A DNA stretch of 64,000 nucleotides from Bacillus sp. SJS (GCF_000732485.2 NZ_JAQV02000024.1:179463-243462), one strand, 5' to 3'. Shown: positions 1-7,022, numbered from the stretch's first letter. The notes: generated from the letters alone by a model not told the origin. Numbers and translations are program-made.

Positions 1-198
1 GGAGCCGTCGATGGAAGCATCCCCCACGACTTCTCGCTTGAATCAGCAAGGAACGGAGATTTCACTTCATTTGAGGAAGAGCGGCGGCTCCTGTATGTCG
101 CCATGACACGGGCTCAATACGAACTCTATTTGTCCGCCCCGCAAACAAGACGAGGAAAGAAAAGCGCGCCTTCCAGGTTTTTTCAGGCGATTGAATAG
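1..198 (+). CDS. yjcD: UvrD/PcrA-type DNA helicase, C-terminal end (partial)
   Basis: The open frame enters from the left edge and ends at a TAG. It contains the residues EEERRLLYVAMTRA, the helicase motif VI of superfamily 1 UvrD/Rep helicases, which contacts the ATP gamma-phosphate. The protein should be an ATP-dependent 3'-5' DNA helicase. B. subtilis yjcD lies beside spoVIF and the cotVWXYZ cluster, exactly the neighbourhood seen here, so the assignment rests on both motif and synteny. Only the last 65 residues are in the window; the Walker A part is outside it. A strong hairpin terminator follows at once. Confidence 0.85.
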   Translation, partial: GAVDGSIPHDFSLESARNGDFTSFEEERRLLYVAMTRAQYELYLSAPQTRRGKKSAPSRFFQAIE

Positions 199-200
199 GA

Positions 201-234
201 AAAAGACGTGCTTTTGCCTGCACGTCTTTTTTTT
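201..234 (+). terminator. Rho-independent terminator after yjcD
   Basis: An 11-bp stem AAAAGACGTGC/GCACGTCTTTT with a short loop is followed by a run of eight T on the plus strand. It starts two bases after the yjcD stop codon. Confidence 0.9.
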
Positions 235-340
235 AAGGAGATGTCAAAAAATCAAATAACCATGTCCCCATTAAATAGTACGCATGAATAAAAGAAACAG
301 CCATACATATATAGTACATTGCGGAAAGGAGTTGTGGAAA

Positions 341-526
341 TTGGAATCACTCACAGTGCTGCGGAACATCTTCTTCACTTTTTTCCAAAACGGGATTTGG
401 GCTGTTGGCTTCTTTTATCTTTTAAATCTCACGTTTCCAAGCAAAAGAGTACTGGATGTATCCAAAATTGTCCTTGCGGTTGCTCTGGTCGTTTACCTGC
501 TTTACGCGTTTGCGGTCAGTATATAG
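341..526 (+). CDS. Small membrane protein, function unknown
   Basis: A 61-residue protein with two hydrophobic stretches (about residues 9-28 and 38-59), so probably a two-pass membrane hairpin. I chose the TTG start because AAAGGAG lies 9 nt before it; the frame is open further upstream to an ATG but that ATG has no ribosome binding site. A strong terminator follows directly, so it is likely a single-gene transcript. It sits between yjcD and spoVIF, where B. subtilis has no obvious equivalent that I recognise. No function is assigned. Confidence 0.6.
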   Translation: MESLTVLRNIFFTFFQNGIWAVGFFYLLNLTFPSKRVLDVSKIVLAVALVVYLLYAFAVSI

Positions 527-529
527 CTA

Positions 530-573
530 GAGAAGCAGAGCGGTACGGTTGCTCTGCTTCTTTTTTGTTTACA
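530..573 (+). terminator. Rho-independent terminator
   Basis: GAAGCAGAGC pairs with GCTCTGCTTC around a short loop and is followed by TTTTTTGTTT on the plus strand, just past the small membrane-protein gene. Confidence 0.85.
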
Positions 574-639
574 GTACTCAGACTTTCACTTAATGTGGAG
601 ATTCAGTACAAACCTCGTTTCCTTATTCAACTAGCCTTT

Positions 640-785
640 CGGATCTATGTATCGGACTCTCCACGCTCGATATCGGACTTTCTTTCTCTTATATCGGACA
701 CTCCACGCTGGATATCGGACTTTCATTCCCTTATATCGGACACTCCGCACCCTATATCGGACACTCGTGACACCCGATATCCATC
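640..785. repeat. 21-nt-phased TATCGGAC repeat array
   Basis: The core TATCGGAC starts at 650, 671, 692, 713, 734 and 755, exactly 21 nt apart each time. A seventh, inverted core (CCGATATCC) closes the array near 774-782. The linkers alternate between CTCCACGCT-like and TTTCWTTCYCTT-like sequence. The array fills the gap between the converging small membrane-protein gene and spoVIF. It is the reverse complement of the family found at the right edge of the window. The stretch between the upstream terminator and this array shows nothing else I recognise. Confidence 0.85.
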
Positions 786-811
786 ATTCCAACAAACACA
801 ATCCTGTCATC

Positions 812-856
812 AAAACAAAAGCCTCTCATCCATTCGGACGAAAGGCTTTTGTTTAT
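812..856 (-). terminator. Terminator of spoVIF
   Basis: AACAAAAGCCT pairs with AGGCTTTTGTT, with the right arm overlapping the spoVIF stop codon. On the minus strand the stem is followed by a short T-poor tail, so termination may also serve plus-strand readthrough. Confidence 0.65.
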
Positions 857-1107
857 TTCTTATTAATCATTTTGGAGATTGTATTAAAGTCGAGCTTTTC
901 TTTTCCATTCACAATCGAGTTGACGATTTTGTCTTCTGTTTCTTTCGGTACTTTTTTGTTCGCAATTTGGGCAACCTTGCGGATCACGTTTCGGACTGTT
1001 GTTTCATCACGGAAGTTTGCATTTTGAAGGGAATTGGCGAGAGCGAGAATTTCATTCATGTTTACGCCTGTTTTCTTTTCAATATTTTTAAAGAATTTAT
1101 TATCCAT
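853..1107 (-). CDS. spoVIF: Stage VI sporulation protein F
   Basis: An 84-residue hydrophilic protein beginning MDNKFFKNIEKKTGVN and ending in a lysine-rich tail, which I recognise as SpoVIF (YjcC), about the usual length. In B. subtilis it is made late in the mother cell and is needed for proper coat assembly through its effect on GerE activity. AAGGAGG lies just before the ATG. A sigma-K-type promoter precedes it (see the promoter entry), in keeping with late mother-cell expression. Its neighbour on the left is a convergent gene, separated by the 21-nt repeat array. Confidence 0.9.
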   Translation of the reverse strand: MDNKFFKNIEKKTGVNMNEILALANSLQNANFRDETTVRNVIRKVAQIANKKVPKETEDKIVNSIVNGKEKLDFNTISKMINKK

Positions 1108-1133
1108 TTTTTCTGCCTCCTTACTGTTGATTT

Positions 1134-1160
1134 ATCCTATGAAGGTGCCCAAAAAATGGT
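1134..1160 (-). promoter_or_regulatory. Sigma-K-type promoter of spoVIF
   Basis: On the minus strand AC, 17 nt, then CATAGGAT matches the sigma-K pattern AC-N16/17-CATANNNT. It lies about 27 nt before the spoVIF start codon. The same AC-N17-CATANNNT geometry is found before three other genes in this cluster. Confidence 0.6.
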
Positions 1161-1175
1161 GCGTTTCCAAAACGG

Positions 1176-1207
1176 AGAAAGTACGGACCATGAGCCCGTA
1201 CTTTCCT
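1176..1207 (-). terminator. Possible terminator of the YjcZ-like gene
   Basis: AGAAAGTACGG pairs with CCGTACTTTC. The following minus-strand sequence is only moderately T-rich, so termination may be weak. Confidence 0.4.
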
Positions 1208-1243
1208 GTTTGCATATCTTTGAAGGAGACTGCAAGTTTTAAA

Positions 1244-1366
1244 TTAGTTGTAGAAAGAAGCACCAACGATGATCAAAAGAATGAACAATACTACGATAAG
1301 TACGAAAGTAGAACCGTAGTATCCGCCACCGCCGTAGCCGCCACCGCATCCATAACCATAAGACAT
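1244..1366 (-). CDS. YjcZ/SscA-family small sporulation protein
   Basis: A 40-residue protein: a Gly/Tyr/Cys-rich head ([18 protein letters not shown]) joined to one hydrophobic helix ending in an Asn. This is the layout of the YjcZ family of small sporulation proteins in Bacillus. I moved the start to the internal ATG because GGGAGGTG lies about 8 nt before it, whereas the longer open frame upstream has no such site and overlaps the promoter. A sigma-K-like promoter precedes it. The single membrane helix suggests a forespore outer membrane or coat-basement location, but that is inference. Confidence 0.8.
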   Translation of the reverse strand: MSYGYGCGGGYGGGGYYGSTFVLIVVLFILLIIVGASFYN

Positions 1367-1398
1367 TAGCCAAGCACCTCCCTTTCGTTCTTCTCTAC

Positions 1399-1425
1399 AA
1401 CATATGAAGATCGGCCAGAAAGGGT
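1399..1425 (-). promoter_or_regulatory. Sigma-K-type promoter of the YjcZ-like gene
   Basis: Minus strand reads AC, 17 nt, CATATGTT, a full match to the sigma-K consensus spacing and -10 element, about 33 nt before the start codon. Confidence 0.6.
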
Positions 1426-1453
1426 ATGGACATTCGCTCAAAAATAAGCAGAA

Positions 1454-1666
1454 TTATTTTTTTTGATTTCTGCTGCTGATCCATTTTTCGATATCTCCAG
1501 CTAATTTCTCCATTTTTGCATCAAACCCATCAGCAGCTCTCTCCATTTTATTTAAATCCTTTTCCTTTCCCTTAAGCCAGCCATCGCTCTTTTTCATAAC
1601 CCCGTCATGGCTCTTCATACGATCCCCTATAAATGTTTCAAATTCCTTGCTGAGTTTCTTCCCCAC
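1454..1666 (-). CDS. Small hydrophilic protein, probably sporulation-linked
   Basis: A 70-residue, highly charged protein (MGKKLSKEFETFIGDRMKSH...) with no hydrophobic segment and a likely long amphipathic helix. I prefer the GTG start because AAGGGAG lies 7 nt before it; upstream of that the open frame runs into the terminator of the neighbouring gene. I do not recognise the family. It lies between the YjcZ-like gene and a cysteine-glycine microgene inside a coat cluster, so a role in sporulation is likely but unproven. No clear sigma-K box is visible before it. Confidence 0.6.
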   Translation of the reverse strand: MGKKLSKEFETFIGDRMKSHDGVMKKSDGWLKGKEKDLNKMERAADGFDAKMEKLAGDIEKWISSRNQKK

Positions 1667-1712
1667 ATCATCACTCCCTTCTATAGAATACGGAATGATC
1701 CTTTTGCGGACA

Positions 1713-1745
1713 CAAAAAAAAGCAGGGTAAATGCTCCCGCTTTTC
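1713..1745 (-). terminator. Terminator of the 35-residue gene
   Basis: On the minus strand AAAAGCGGGAG pairs, with one mismatch, with the CCCTGCTTTT arm and runs into a string of nine T. It sits a few bases past the stop codon of the 35-residue gene. Confidence 0.75.
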
Positions 1746-1753
1746 ACCTTTCA

Positions 1754-1861
1754 TTAACGTTTTTTACTGCCGCAGCCGCAGCCTTTTTTCTTCACTGGTT
1801 TTGAAACCTGCTGGGTTTTCGCAGCATTTGCTGGATAAGCATGCAAATATGGCTTATTCAT
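1754..1861 (-). CDS. 35-residue sporulation microprotein with Gly-Cys tail
   Basis: A short frame encodes MNKPYLHAYPANAAKTQQVS followed by a Lys-rich stretch and the tail GCGCGSKKR. It has a ribosome binding site (AAAGGTGGAG), a consensus sigma-K promoter 30-60 nt upstream, and its own T-run terminator. That complete set of signals is strong evidence that it is a real gene despite its size. The Cys-Gly tail is typical of cross-linked coat or crust proteins; this role is inferred. I cannot name a characterised homologue. Confidence 0.75.
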   Translation of the reverse strand: MNKPYLHAYPANAAKTQQVSKPVKKKGCGCGSKKR

Positions 1862-1894
1862 TACCGCTCCACCTTTCTTATTCGGGGATAAATT

Positions 1895-1921
1895 ATGTTA
1901 TGAAGGTTGGACAGAATGCGT
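1895..1921 (-). promoter_or_regulatory. Sigma-K-type promoter of the 35-residue gene
   Basis: Minus strand reads AC, 17 nt, CATAACAT, again the exact AC-N17-CATANNNT layout. The predicted transcript start is about 25 nt before the ribosome binding site. Confidence 0.65.
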
Positions 1922-1935
1922 ACTGAGTCAAAAAC

Positions 1936-2289
1936 CTAATCTAAAAGCCTAGATACCACGGTTTCAATGATTCCAGCGAAGCCTGCCAATGCAAGTACGC
2001 AGATAAGCGGTTCAGCACCCGCCGGCCACACTCGCCAGCTCGTATAAAGAAAAGCTGTGCACCATACTCCTGTACACCAATAGCAGCTTAGCAGCTCTCC
2101 AATCCACTTCCTGATGCCATTTCCCTTCATTTTGATATAGACCTCTTCTGCACCCGATTCATCCTTCACAACATACTCCTCATGAAACGGTCTGCGCAGC
2201 CAATCTGTAATTTTATCAAACACAATCAAACGAGTCAGGCGAAAAATCGCCAATGCAAACAAAGTAACCGTTAACCAGCTCTCAAGCAT
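1936..2289 (-). CDS. yjcA: DUF1360 membrane protein YjcA
   Basis: A 117-residue protein with an N-terminal hydrophobic segment, the signature RLTRLIVFDKITDWLRRPF, a charged middle, and a C-terminal pair of hydrophobic helices preceded by CYWCTGVW. This is the DUF1360 family, to which B. subtilis YjcA (about 120 residues) belongs. I used the internal ATG with AGGTGAG just before it; a longer frame adds 28 residues but overlaps the region upstream of cotV and has no better site. It is divergent from cotV. Its function is not known; mother-cell expression is likely from position. Confidence 0.75.
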   Translation of the reverse strand: MLESWLTVTLFALAIFRLTRLIVFDKITDWLRRPFHEEYVVKDESGAEEVYIKMKGNGIRKWIGELLSCYWCTGVWCTAFLYTSWRVWPAGAEPLICVLALAGFAGIIETVVSRLLD

Positions 2290-2431
2290 ATCACTCACCT
2301 GCCATTCTTCTATTACGATATGAACGGCCAGAACAGATATGAAAAAAATCGGGAGAAATCTGTATGTTTTCATCAGACCAAATGGAACGAACCTGCATTT
2401 ACTAGCTATATATGGGAAAGGAGTGAATCAT

Positions 2432-2830
2432 TTGTCTAATGAATGGTCAGTCATGGATGAAGCAGTGAGCCAGGACACCGAGCAGAACACAACTTTATTT
2501 CAGCTTTCCGACGAAGGAATCTATGTCAAAAATTCCGATTACGTCACAATCGAAACTACTGACACTCAGCTTGCTCTATCCATTCAAGCTGCCATCCAGG
2601 TGGCCATCGCCCTTGCAATCAATTTAACGATTGCAGATAGCGCTCGCGCGGAACAAGTGACCCAGCAGCTTTTAAACAACACTGTCATTCAGCAAACAAA
2701 AAAGCAGCGCATTATCGTACTCAATTCAGAAAACGTTACCGTAAGATCCACAAACACAGACCTTGCCATTTCCCTTCAGCTGCTCATCCAAATTTTGCTG
2801 GCTCTGTTGTTGCAAATCGATATCCTGTAA
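2432..2830 (+). CDS. cotV: Spore coat protein V (CotX/CotV family)
   Basis: A 132-residue protein containing two copies of the CotX-type block: V-I-V-N/K-S-x-x-V-T-x-x-T-T-D-T followed by a long apolar stretch ending in an I-D-I-L tail. CotV and CotX are insoluble-fraction proteins of the B. subtilis outer coat and crust. TTG is taken as the start because AAAGGAG precedes it by 8 nt; the ATG upstream lies inside the yjcA leader. It is first in a cotV-cotW-cotX order identical to B. subtilis. The paired apolar segments favour self-assembly on the spore surface. Confidence 0.88.
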   Translation: MSNEWSVMDEAVSQDTEQNTTLFQLSDEGIYVKNSDYVTIETTDTQLALSIQAAIQVAIALAINLTIADSARAEQVTQQLLNNTVIQQTKKQRIIVLNSENVTVRSTNTDLAISLQLLIQILLALLLQIDIL

Positions 2831-2864
2831 CCCTTTCTTAAATTTTTTAAAAGGAGTGACAACC

Positions 2865-3143
2865 ATGTCAAAAGAAAACCTCAATGAAATCTCCGCTACC
2901 CTTATGCAGCTTTTCGTATCTGATGTTTTTAATAAAAATAACATCACCAGCGAAACGAAAAAAGAACTAAGCGAAGATCAAAAAGCGAAAATCAAAGCAG
3001 TCGTCCTAGATCTTCAAGCAAAAGTGGATGAATTTCTTGCAGTTCAGAACAAAAAAACAGAAGAAGCAGAAAAAGCCCCTGTTGAAGCACCTAAAAACAC
3101 CACATTAAGAGACATGCTAAAAAACAAAAAAAACAACGAATAA
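2865..3143 (+). CDS. cotW: Spore coat/crust protein W
   Basis: A 92-residue, strongly charged protein with a likely coiled coil through the middle (residues about 25-75: KKELSEDQKAKIKAVVLDLQ...) and a lysine/asparagine tail. The pattern and the position between cotV and cotX match CotW, a crust-associated protein that partners CotX-type proteins. AAAAGGAG lies 9 nt before the ATG. The gene follows cotV by 34 nt, so the two are probably co-transcribed. Confidence 0.85.
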   Translation: MSKENLNEISATLMQLFVSDVFNKNNITSETKKELSEDQKAKIKAVVLDLQAKVDEFLAVQNKKTEEAEKAPVEAPKNTTLRDMLKNKKNNE

Positions 3144-3235
3144 CTAAAAAATAGGTGCTTGAATCATGATGTTTGTCTAAACCAAAACGTAAATCCAACA
3201 TTTAATAGTATTACAATGAAAGGAGGAAAAAGAAC

Positions 3236-3697
3236 ATGTCAAATTACACATGGGTAGCGAACGACAGAAGCTGCTCTCATCCGACTGAAAACAGTAACAG
3301 ACTAGGCAATATGTGCAGCAAAGATGGTGAGGTAGATCAAAACTTTGATCAAGTAAGCAACACTGCTCAGCTTTCTTCTGAGACCATCATCATTAAGGAT
3401 TCTTGTGACATTGAAGTAACAACTACTGAAACGCAAATCGCTGTATCCCTTCAAGCAGCTCTTCAAGTAGCCATCGCTCTTGTAATCAACCTTACAATCG
3501 CTGATAGTGCACGTGCTGAAATGGTCACTCAAGATCTTCTTCAAAAAGCTACAATCACTCAAGCAAACGCTCAAAAATTGGTTATCGAAAACTCCCGCAA
3601 CGTAAATGTAAAAACTACAGACACAGACGTAGCAGTATCTCTTCAATTGCTTATCCAAATTCTTCTTGCGCTTGTTGTTTCCATCGACATTCTGTAA
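3236..3697 (+). CDS. cotX: Spore coat/crust protein X
   Basis: A 153-residue protein whose N-terminal part is hydrophilic (with two cysteines) and whose C-terminal two thirds repeat the CotX block twice (about residues 55-95 and 110-153, each with TTETQIAVSLQ-like or TTDTDVAVSLQ-like residues). It is clearly paralogous to the cotV product. CotX is a main structural protein of the outermost crust layer. AAAGGAGG precedes the ATG and a strong terminator follows. It ends the cotVWX group. Confidence 0.9.
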   Translation: MSNYTWVANDRSCSHPTENSNRLGNMCSKDGEVDQNFDQVSNTAQLSSETIIIKDSCDIEVTTTETQIAVSLQAALQVAIALVINLTIADSARAEMVTQDLLQKATITQANAQKLVIENSRNVNVKTTDTDVAVSLQLLIQILLALVVSIDIL

Positions 3698-3720
3698 TCT
3701 CCCCCAAAATAGCATGAAAG

Positions 3721-3753
3721 GAAAAAGCAGGCTCCCCGCCTGCTTTTTCTTTT
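3721..3753 (+). terminator. Terminator of cotVWX
   Basis: AAAAAGCAGGC pairs with GCCTGCTTTTT and is followed by a T-rich tail (CTTTTTC). Confidence 0.9.
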
Positions 3754-3789
3754 TCCGCACACATCCAGATATTCGTGATGTTCACCCAC

Positions 3790-3816
3790 ACCAATAAAGA
3801 CGTCCGCACATATGTT
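3790..3816 (+). promoter_or_regulatory. Sigma-K-type promoter of cotY
   Basis: AC, 17 nt, CATATGTT on the plus strand, leaving a leader of about 40 nt before the cotY ATG. This repeats the spacing seen before spoVIF and its neighbours. Confidence 0.5.
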
Positions 3817-3862
3817 GTTAAAGACTAATGTCAATCAACCAATTAACTAAGGAGATGAAAAC

Positions 3863-4357
3863 ATGAGCTGCGGAAAAAACAATGGAAAACGCGACATCGA
3901 AGGCTGCGTATGCGAAGCAGTTGAAAACATCCTCGCAGAACAAGAAGCAGTTGAGGAAAATTGCCCGACCAGTTGCTTCAGCAACTTGCTTAGTCCATCC
4001 GCTTTGCCTGGAAAAGATACGATTCCGTTCTTGTTGTTCGATAAAAAAGGAAAACTATTCTCAGCATTCGGAAACGTAGGCGGATTCCTGGATGATATGA
4101 CTTGCTTCGAAACAATCTTCTTCCGTGTAGAAGGCTTGAGAGGCTGCTGCGCAACTCTTAAACTTTTGAAGCCAGTAGACGTAGAAGGCGACACACTTAG
4201 TGTATGCGATCCTTGTGCAGAAGACTTCTTCGGACTAGAAAAATCCGACTTCTGCATCGAAGTAGATCTTGAATGCTTCTGTGCAATCCAATGTCTATCC
4301 CCTGAACTAGTGAACCGCGTATCCCCGATGAGCAAAAAGAAGCATCACCATGGATAA
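3863..4357 (+). CDS. cotY: Spore crust protein Y
   Basis: A 164-residue cysteine-rich protein (about 15 Cys) starting [17 protein letters not shown] and ending in a His-rich KKKHHHG tail. It matches CotY, which self-assembles into the hexagonal two-dimensional lattice of the spore crust in B. subtilis through disulfides. Conserved landmarks include [19 protein letters not shown] and [24 protein letters not shown] lies 9 nt before the ATG. It has its own terminator and is separated from cotZ by a repeat array, unlike the tight cotYZ arrangement of B. subtilis. Confidence 0.92.
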   Translation: MSCGKNNGKRDIEGCVCEAVENILAEQEAVEENCPTSCFSNLLSPSALPGKDTIPFLLFDKKGKLFSAFGNVGGFLDDMTCFETIFFRVEGLRGCCATLKLLKPVDVEGDTLSVCDPCAEDFFGLEKSDFCIEVDLECFCAIQCLSPELVNRVSPMSKKKHHHG

Positions 4358-4362
4358 CATTG

Positions 4363-4396
4363 AATAGACTGCCTAACCGGTAGTCTATTTTTTTTT
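4363..4396 (+). terminator. Terminator of cotY
   Basis: AATAGACTGCC pairs with GGTAGTCTATT (one G-T wobble) and continues into a run of nine or more T. Confidence 0.85.
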
Positions 4397-4420
4397 GGTG
4401 TTTGGAGGTTTGGGGTCTTG

Positions 4421-4770
4421 GTTTGTCTGACAAATACATGGATTCCGCGTTTGTCTGACTATTTTGTCTGACAAATACATAAATTCCGGAGTTTGCCAGA
4501 CTATTTTGTCTGACAAGTACATGGATTCCGCGTTTGTCTGACTATTTTGTCTGACAAATACATAAATTCCGGAGTTTGTCTGACTATTTTGTCTGACAAA
4601 TACATAAATTCCGGAGTTTGCCAGACTATTTTGTCTGACAAATACACAAATCCCGCATTTGTCTGACTATTTTGTCTGACAAATACATGGATTCCTAGAT
4701 TGTCTGACTATTTTGTCTGACAAATACATAAATTCCGGAGTTTGTCTGACTATTTTGTCTGACAAACCTT
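4421..4770. repeat. 42-nt-period TTTGTCTGACAAA repeat array
   Basis: A unit of 42 nt recurs about eight times; the copies of TTTTGTCTGACAA start at about 4462, 4504, 4546, 4588, 4630, 4672, 4714 and 4756. Each unit has a perfect odd palindrome TTTGTC-T-GACAAA and, 29 nt further, a second TTTGTCTGAC (or TTTGCCAGAC) followed by TA. The ATACATAAATTCCGGAG and ATACATGGATTCCGCG linkers alternate irregularly. It lies between cotY and cotZ. After the array there is only the cotZ leader, in which I find no clear sigma-K box. Confidence 0.88.
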
Positions 4771-4910
4771 AACCTTGTGCTACACCATTCCCCAGGTCTT
4801 TATGTCGATCATCTAAATTATTTTTCTTAATAGGCGTTTTTACTAGCACATTTAGCCTTGTACCTGCCTATCCTAGTATAGATAAAAATCCTTAATCGGG
4901 AGGGAATAAT

Positions 4911-5357
4911 ATGATCCGTCAAAAAGACCTTAGCTGTGTATGCGATGCGGTTGAAAACATCAACGATCTCCAGAATGCGGTTGAGGAGCAGTGCTCTACA
5001 AGCTGTTACAGCAATCTTCTTTCCCCAGTTAATACTTTAGGAGATACAATTCCGTTCATTCTATATACGAAAAAAGGGACTCCTTTCAAAGCGTTTGGGA
5101 ATGTTGGAGGCCTTTCCGCGGGAGATTGCTTTAATACGATCTTCTTTCGTGTAGAACAGATTAATGGCTGCTGCGCTACTCTTCGCCTGCTGATAGCATT
5201 CAGCGAAAAGAAAGATGTGCTGGATTTCCATAAAGACAGCGCATGCGATGTTTTCCGTTTGGAAAAGACAGATTCTTGTATTGAAGTGGATTTGAATTGC
5301 TTCTGCTCCATTCAGTGCTTGAATCCGCGTTTAATTAATCGGACTCATCAGGATTAA
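4911..5357 (+). CDS. cotZ: Spore crust morphogenetic protein Z
   Basis: A 148-residue cysteine-rich protein closely related to the CotY product (shared ENxNDLQNAVEEQC-like start, FGNVGG, CFNTIFFRVE, and the SCIEVDLNCFCSIQCLNPRL end). In B. subtilis CotZ is the key organiser that anchors the crust to the outer coat. It lacks the long C-terminal extension and His-rich tail of CotY and has the usual CotZ length. GGGAGGG precedes the ATG. It converges on cotO across a shared hairpin. Confidence 0.9.
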   Translation: MIRQKDLSCVCDAVENINDLQNAVEEQCSTSCYSNLLSPVNTLGDTIPFILYTKKGTPFKAFGNVGGLSAGDCFNTIFFRVEQINGCCATLRLLIAFSEKKDVLDFHKDSACDVFRLEKTDSCIEVDLNCFCSIQCLNPRLINRTHQD

Positions 5358-5358
5358 T

Positions 5359-5401
5359 AAAAAAGAGCTGAATTCGGAGGATCCCGATTCAGCTCTTTTT
5401 G
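5359..5401. terminator. Bidirectional terminator between cotZ and cotO
   Basis: AAAAAGAGCTGAATTCGG pairs with CCGATTCAGCTCTTTTT with one bulged base; A and T runs flank both sides, so it can end transcripts from both genes. Confidence 0.9.
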
Positions 5402-5974
5402 TTAGAAGCCCAGTGGCTGGATAGCCTGGATCTCTTCAGATCTAATGTTTACCGGCTGGGAGCTTGCGGTTGTTCTGAGATGAACAACGCCGTCTGTTTC
5501 ACCGATTATGATGCCTCTGTAGGTTTGGTCTGCAAGCTCAACCTGGCAGAGCGTCCTTGGGATATTGCCAGGCAGATTGGCGAAGAATGCAATTTTTTCA
5601 ACAACGCTCATTTGATTGAGTACTTTCCTTGTTTTGCGTTCGTACACAGGCTTAGGAGGTTCAGTAATTGCTGTCTCCTCATCTCCTTCAGTCTTCACTA
5701 TCTCTGCTAAAACGGCTTCATCTGCTGGCTGATTCTGCCTGGCTTCGGCTGCTCCTTGCTCTTCAGGGATTGTTTTCGGAGCGTCGAGCACGGCTTCCGC
5801 AGATGTTTCCTCAATAGAATCGATTTCTTTGGCTTCTTGAACTTTTTTGTCAAGCCTAGCTTTTACAGGGTTTTTCTTAACAGCAACCTGCTGCATTTGG
5901 GCCTGCGGCTGCATGTTTTCGGGCTGAACAATATACATGAGCGGCTGCTGCCGCCTGGCATTTTTCTCGTTCAA
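5402..5974 (-). CDS. cotO: Spore coat morphogenetic protein CotO
   Basis: A 190-residue protein with a low-complexity Gln/Pro/Glu/Ala-rich N-terminal two thirds (after RRQQPLMYIVQPENMQ) and a conserved C-terminal domain beginning MSVVEKIAFFANLPGNIPRT. This matches CotO (YjbX), which guides late coat assembly with CotH. I favour the TTG start because GGAGG lies 9 nt before it; a GTG three codons upstream overlaps that site. The disordered middle is shorter than in B. subtilis CotO (about 227 residues). Confidence 0.85.
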   Translation of the reverse strand: MNEKNARRQQPLMYIVQPENMQPQAQMQQVAVKKNPVKARLDKKVQEAKEIDSIEETSAEAVLDAPKTIPEEQGAAEARQNQPADEAVLAEIVKTEGDEETAITEPPKPVYERKTRKVLNQMSVVEKIAFFANLPGNIPRTLCQVELADQTYRGIIIGETDGVVHLRTTASSQPVNIRSEEIQAIQPLGF

Positions 5975-6047
5975 TTTTTCCACCTCCGGATCATAAACTA
6001 TTCAAGACAGTTTATTCACCTTCGTACCATTTCATGACCTTTAAAGA

Positions 6048-6950
6048 TTAGGAGAAAACGACGGTTTTGTTACCATCCACTAAAATCCGGTCCTCTAAAT
6101 GCCATTTTACCGCACGTGCCAATACACTTCGTTCGATGGAACGTCCGATCCTCTTCAATTCATCTACATGATCATGATGGGAAACCCGTTCAATATCCTG
6201 CTCGATAATCGGTCCTTCGTCGAGCTCGTTCGTTACATAATGGGAGGTTGCCCCAATCAGCTTTACCCCTCGCTGATACGCGCGTTCATATGGACTTGCC
6301 CCAATGAAGGCAGGGAGGAACGAGTGATGAATGTTAATGATCCGGTTCGGATTCGCCGCAACAAATTCCTCGGTCAATATTTGCATATAGCGGGCAAGAA
6401 TGATGAGTTCAATTCCGTATTCTTTCAGAAGATCCAATTGTCTGGCTTCCGCTTCCTTCCTGATCTCCTTTGCGGCAGGAATATAATAGAACGGGATACC
6501 GAGCGATTCTACAATCTCCCTGCAATCTTCATGATTGCTGAGAACAAGGGATAAATCCGCCATGATGTCTCCGCTTTGCCAAGCCCATAAAAGCTCGAGC
6601 AGACAGTGAGGTTCCTTTGATACAAAAATAGCTGTTTTTTTCAGATCTGTCACTTGGACAATTTTCCATTCCATTTGAAAATCGGACCCAATCGGTTTGA
6701 AGGCAGTGTTCATGGAAGAAAGCTTTCCCGCAAGATCCGGGCATTCAAATTCAATCCTTAAGAAAAAGGTGCCTCCTTCGGGATCTGATGAATATTGGCT
6801 GGATTCAATGATATTCGCATTGTGCCCGAATAAAAATTTCGATACGGCTGCCACGATTCCTGGCCGATCTGCGCATTTTAGCAGGATCCTGCCCCTATTT
6901 TCGTATTTCCCCTGAAATCTTTTCAAATGAGTTTTGTTAATTGGCTGCAT
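6048..6950 (-). CDS. purU: Formyltetrahydrofolate deformylase
   Basis: Hydrolyses 10-formyl-tetrahydrofolate to formate and tetrahydrofolate. The 300-residue protein has an N-terminal ACT domain (residues about 20-100: GRILLKCADRPGIVAAVSKF) and a formyltransferase fold with the catalytic stretch NIHHSFLPAF and the conserved DEGPIIEQDIERVSH. In B. subtilis purU lies elsewhere on the chromosome, so its place beside cotO is a local rearrangement. The start ATG has a GGCGGGG site 8-9 nt upstream. It appears to be a single gene. Confidence 0.92.
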   Translation of the reverse strand: MQPINKTHLKRFQGKYENRGRILLKCADRPGIVAAVSKFLFGHNANIIESSQYSSDPEGGTFFLRIEFECPDLAGKLSSMNTAFKPIGSDFQMEWKIVQVTDLKKTAIFVSKEPHCLLELLWAWQSGDIMADLSLVLSNHEDCREIVESLGIPFYYIPAAKEIRKEAEARQLDLLKEYGIELIILARYMQILTEEFVAANPNRIINIHHSFLPAFIGASPYERAYQRGVKLIGATSHYVTNELDEGPIIEQDIERVSHHDHVDELKRIGRSIERSVLARAVKWHLEDRILVDGNKTVVFS

Positions 6951-7022
6951 CTTAAATTCCCCGCCTCTCTATGTACTATGAATTGTCCCTTATTATAAGG
7001 AAATTCCTCACAAGAAAAAAGT

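Noticed and set aside
647..1027. Plus-strand frame with YRTL repeats
   Set aside because: It arises from the 21-nt TATCGGAC array and then runs antisense through spoVIF.
4421..4770. CRISPR array
   Set aside because: Units repeat in full without unique spacers of constant length and there are no cas genes. The same is true of the 21-nt arrays.
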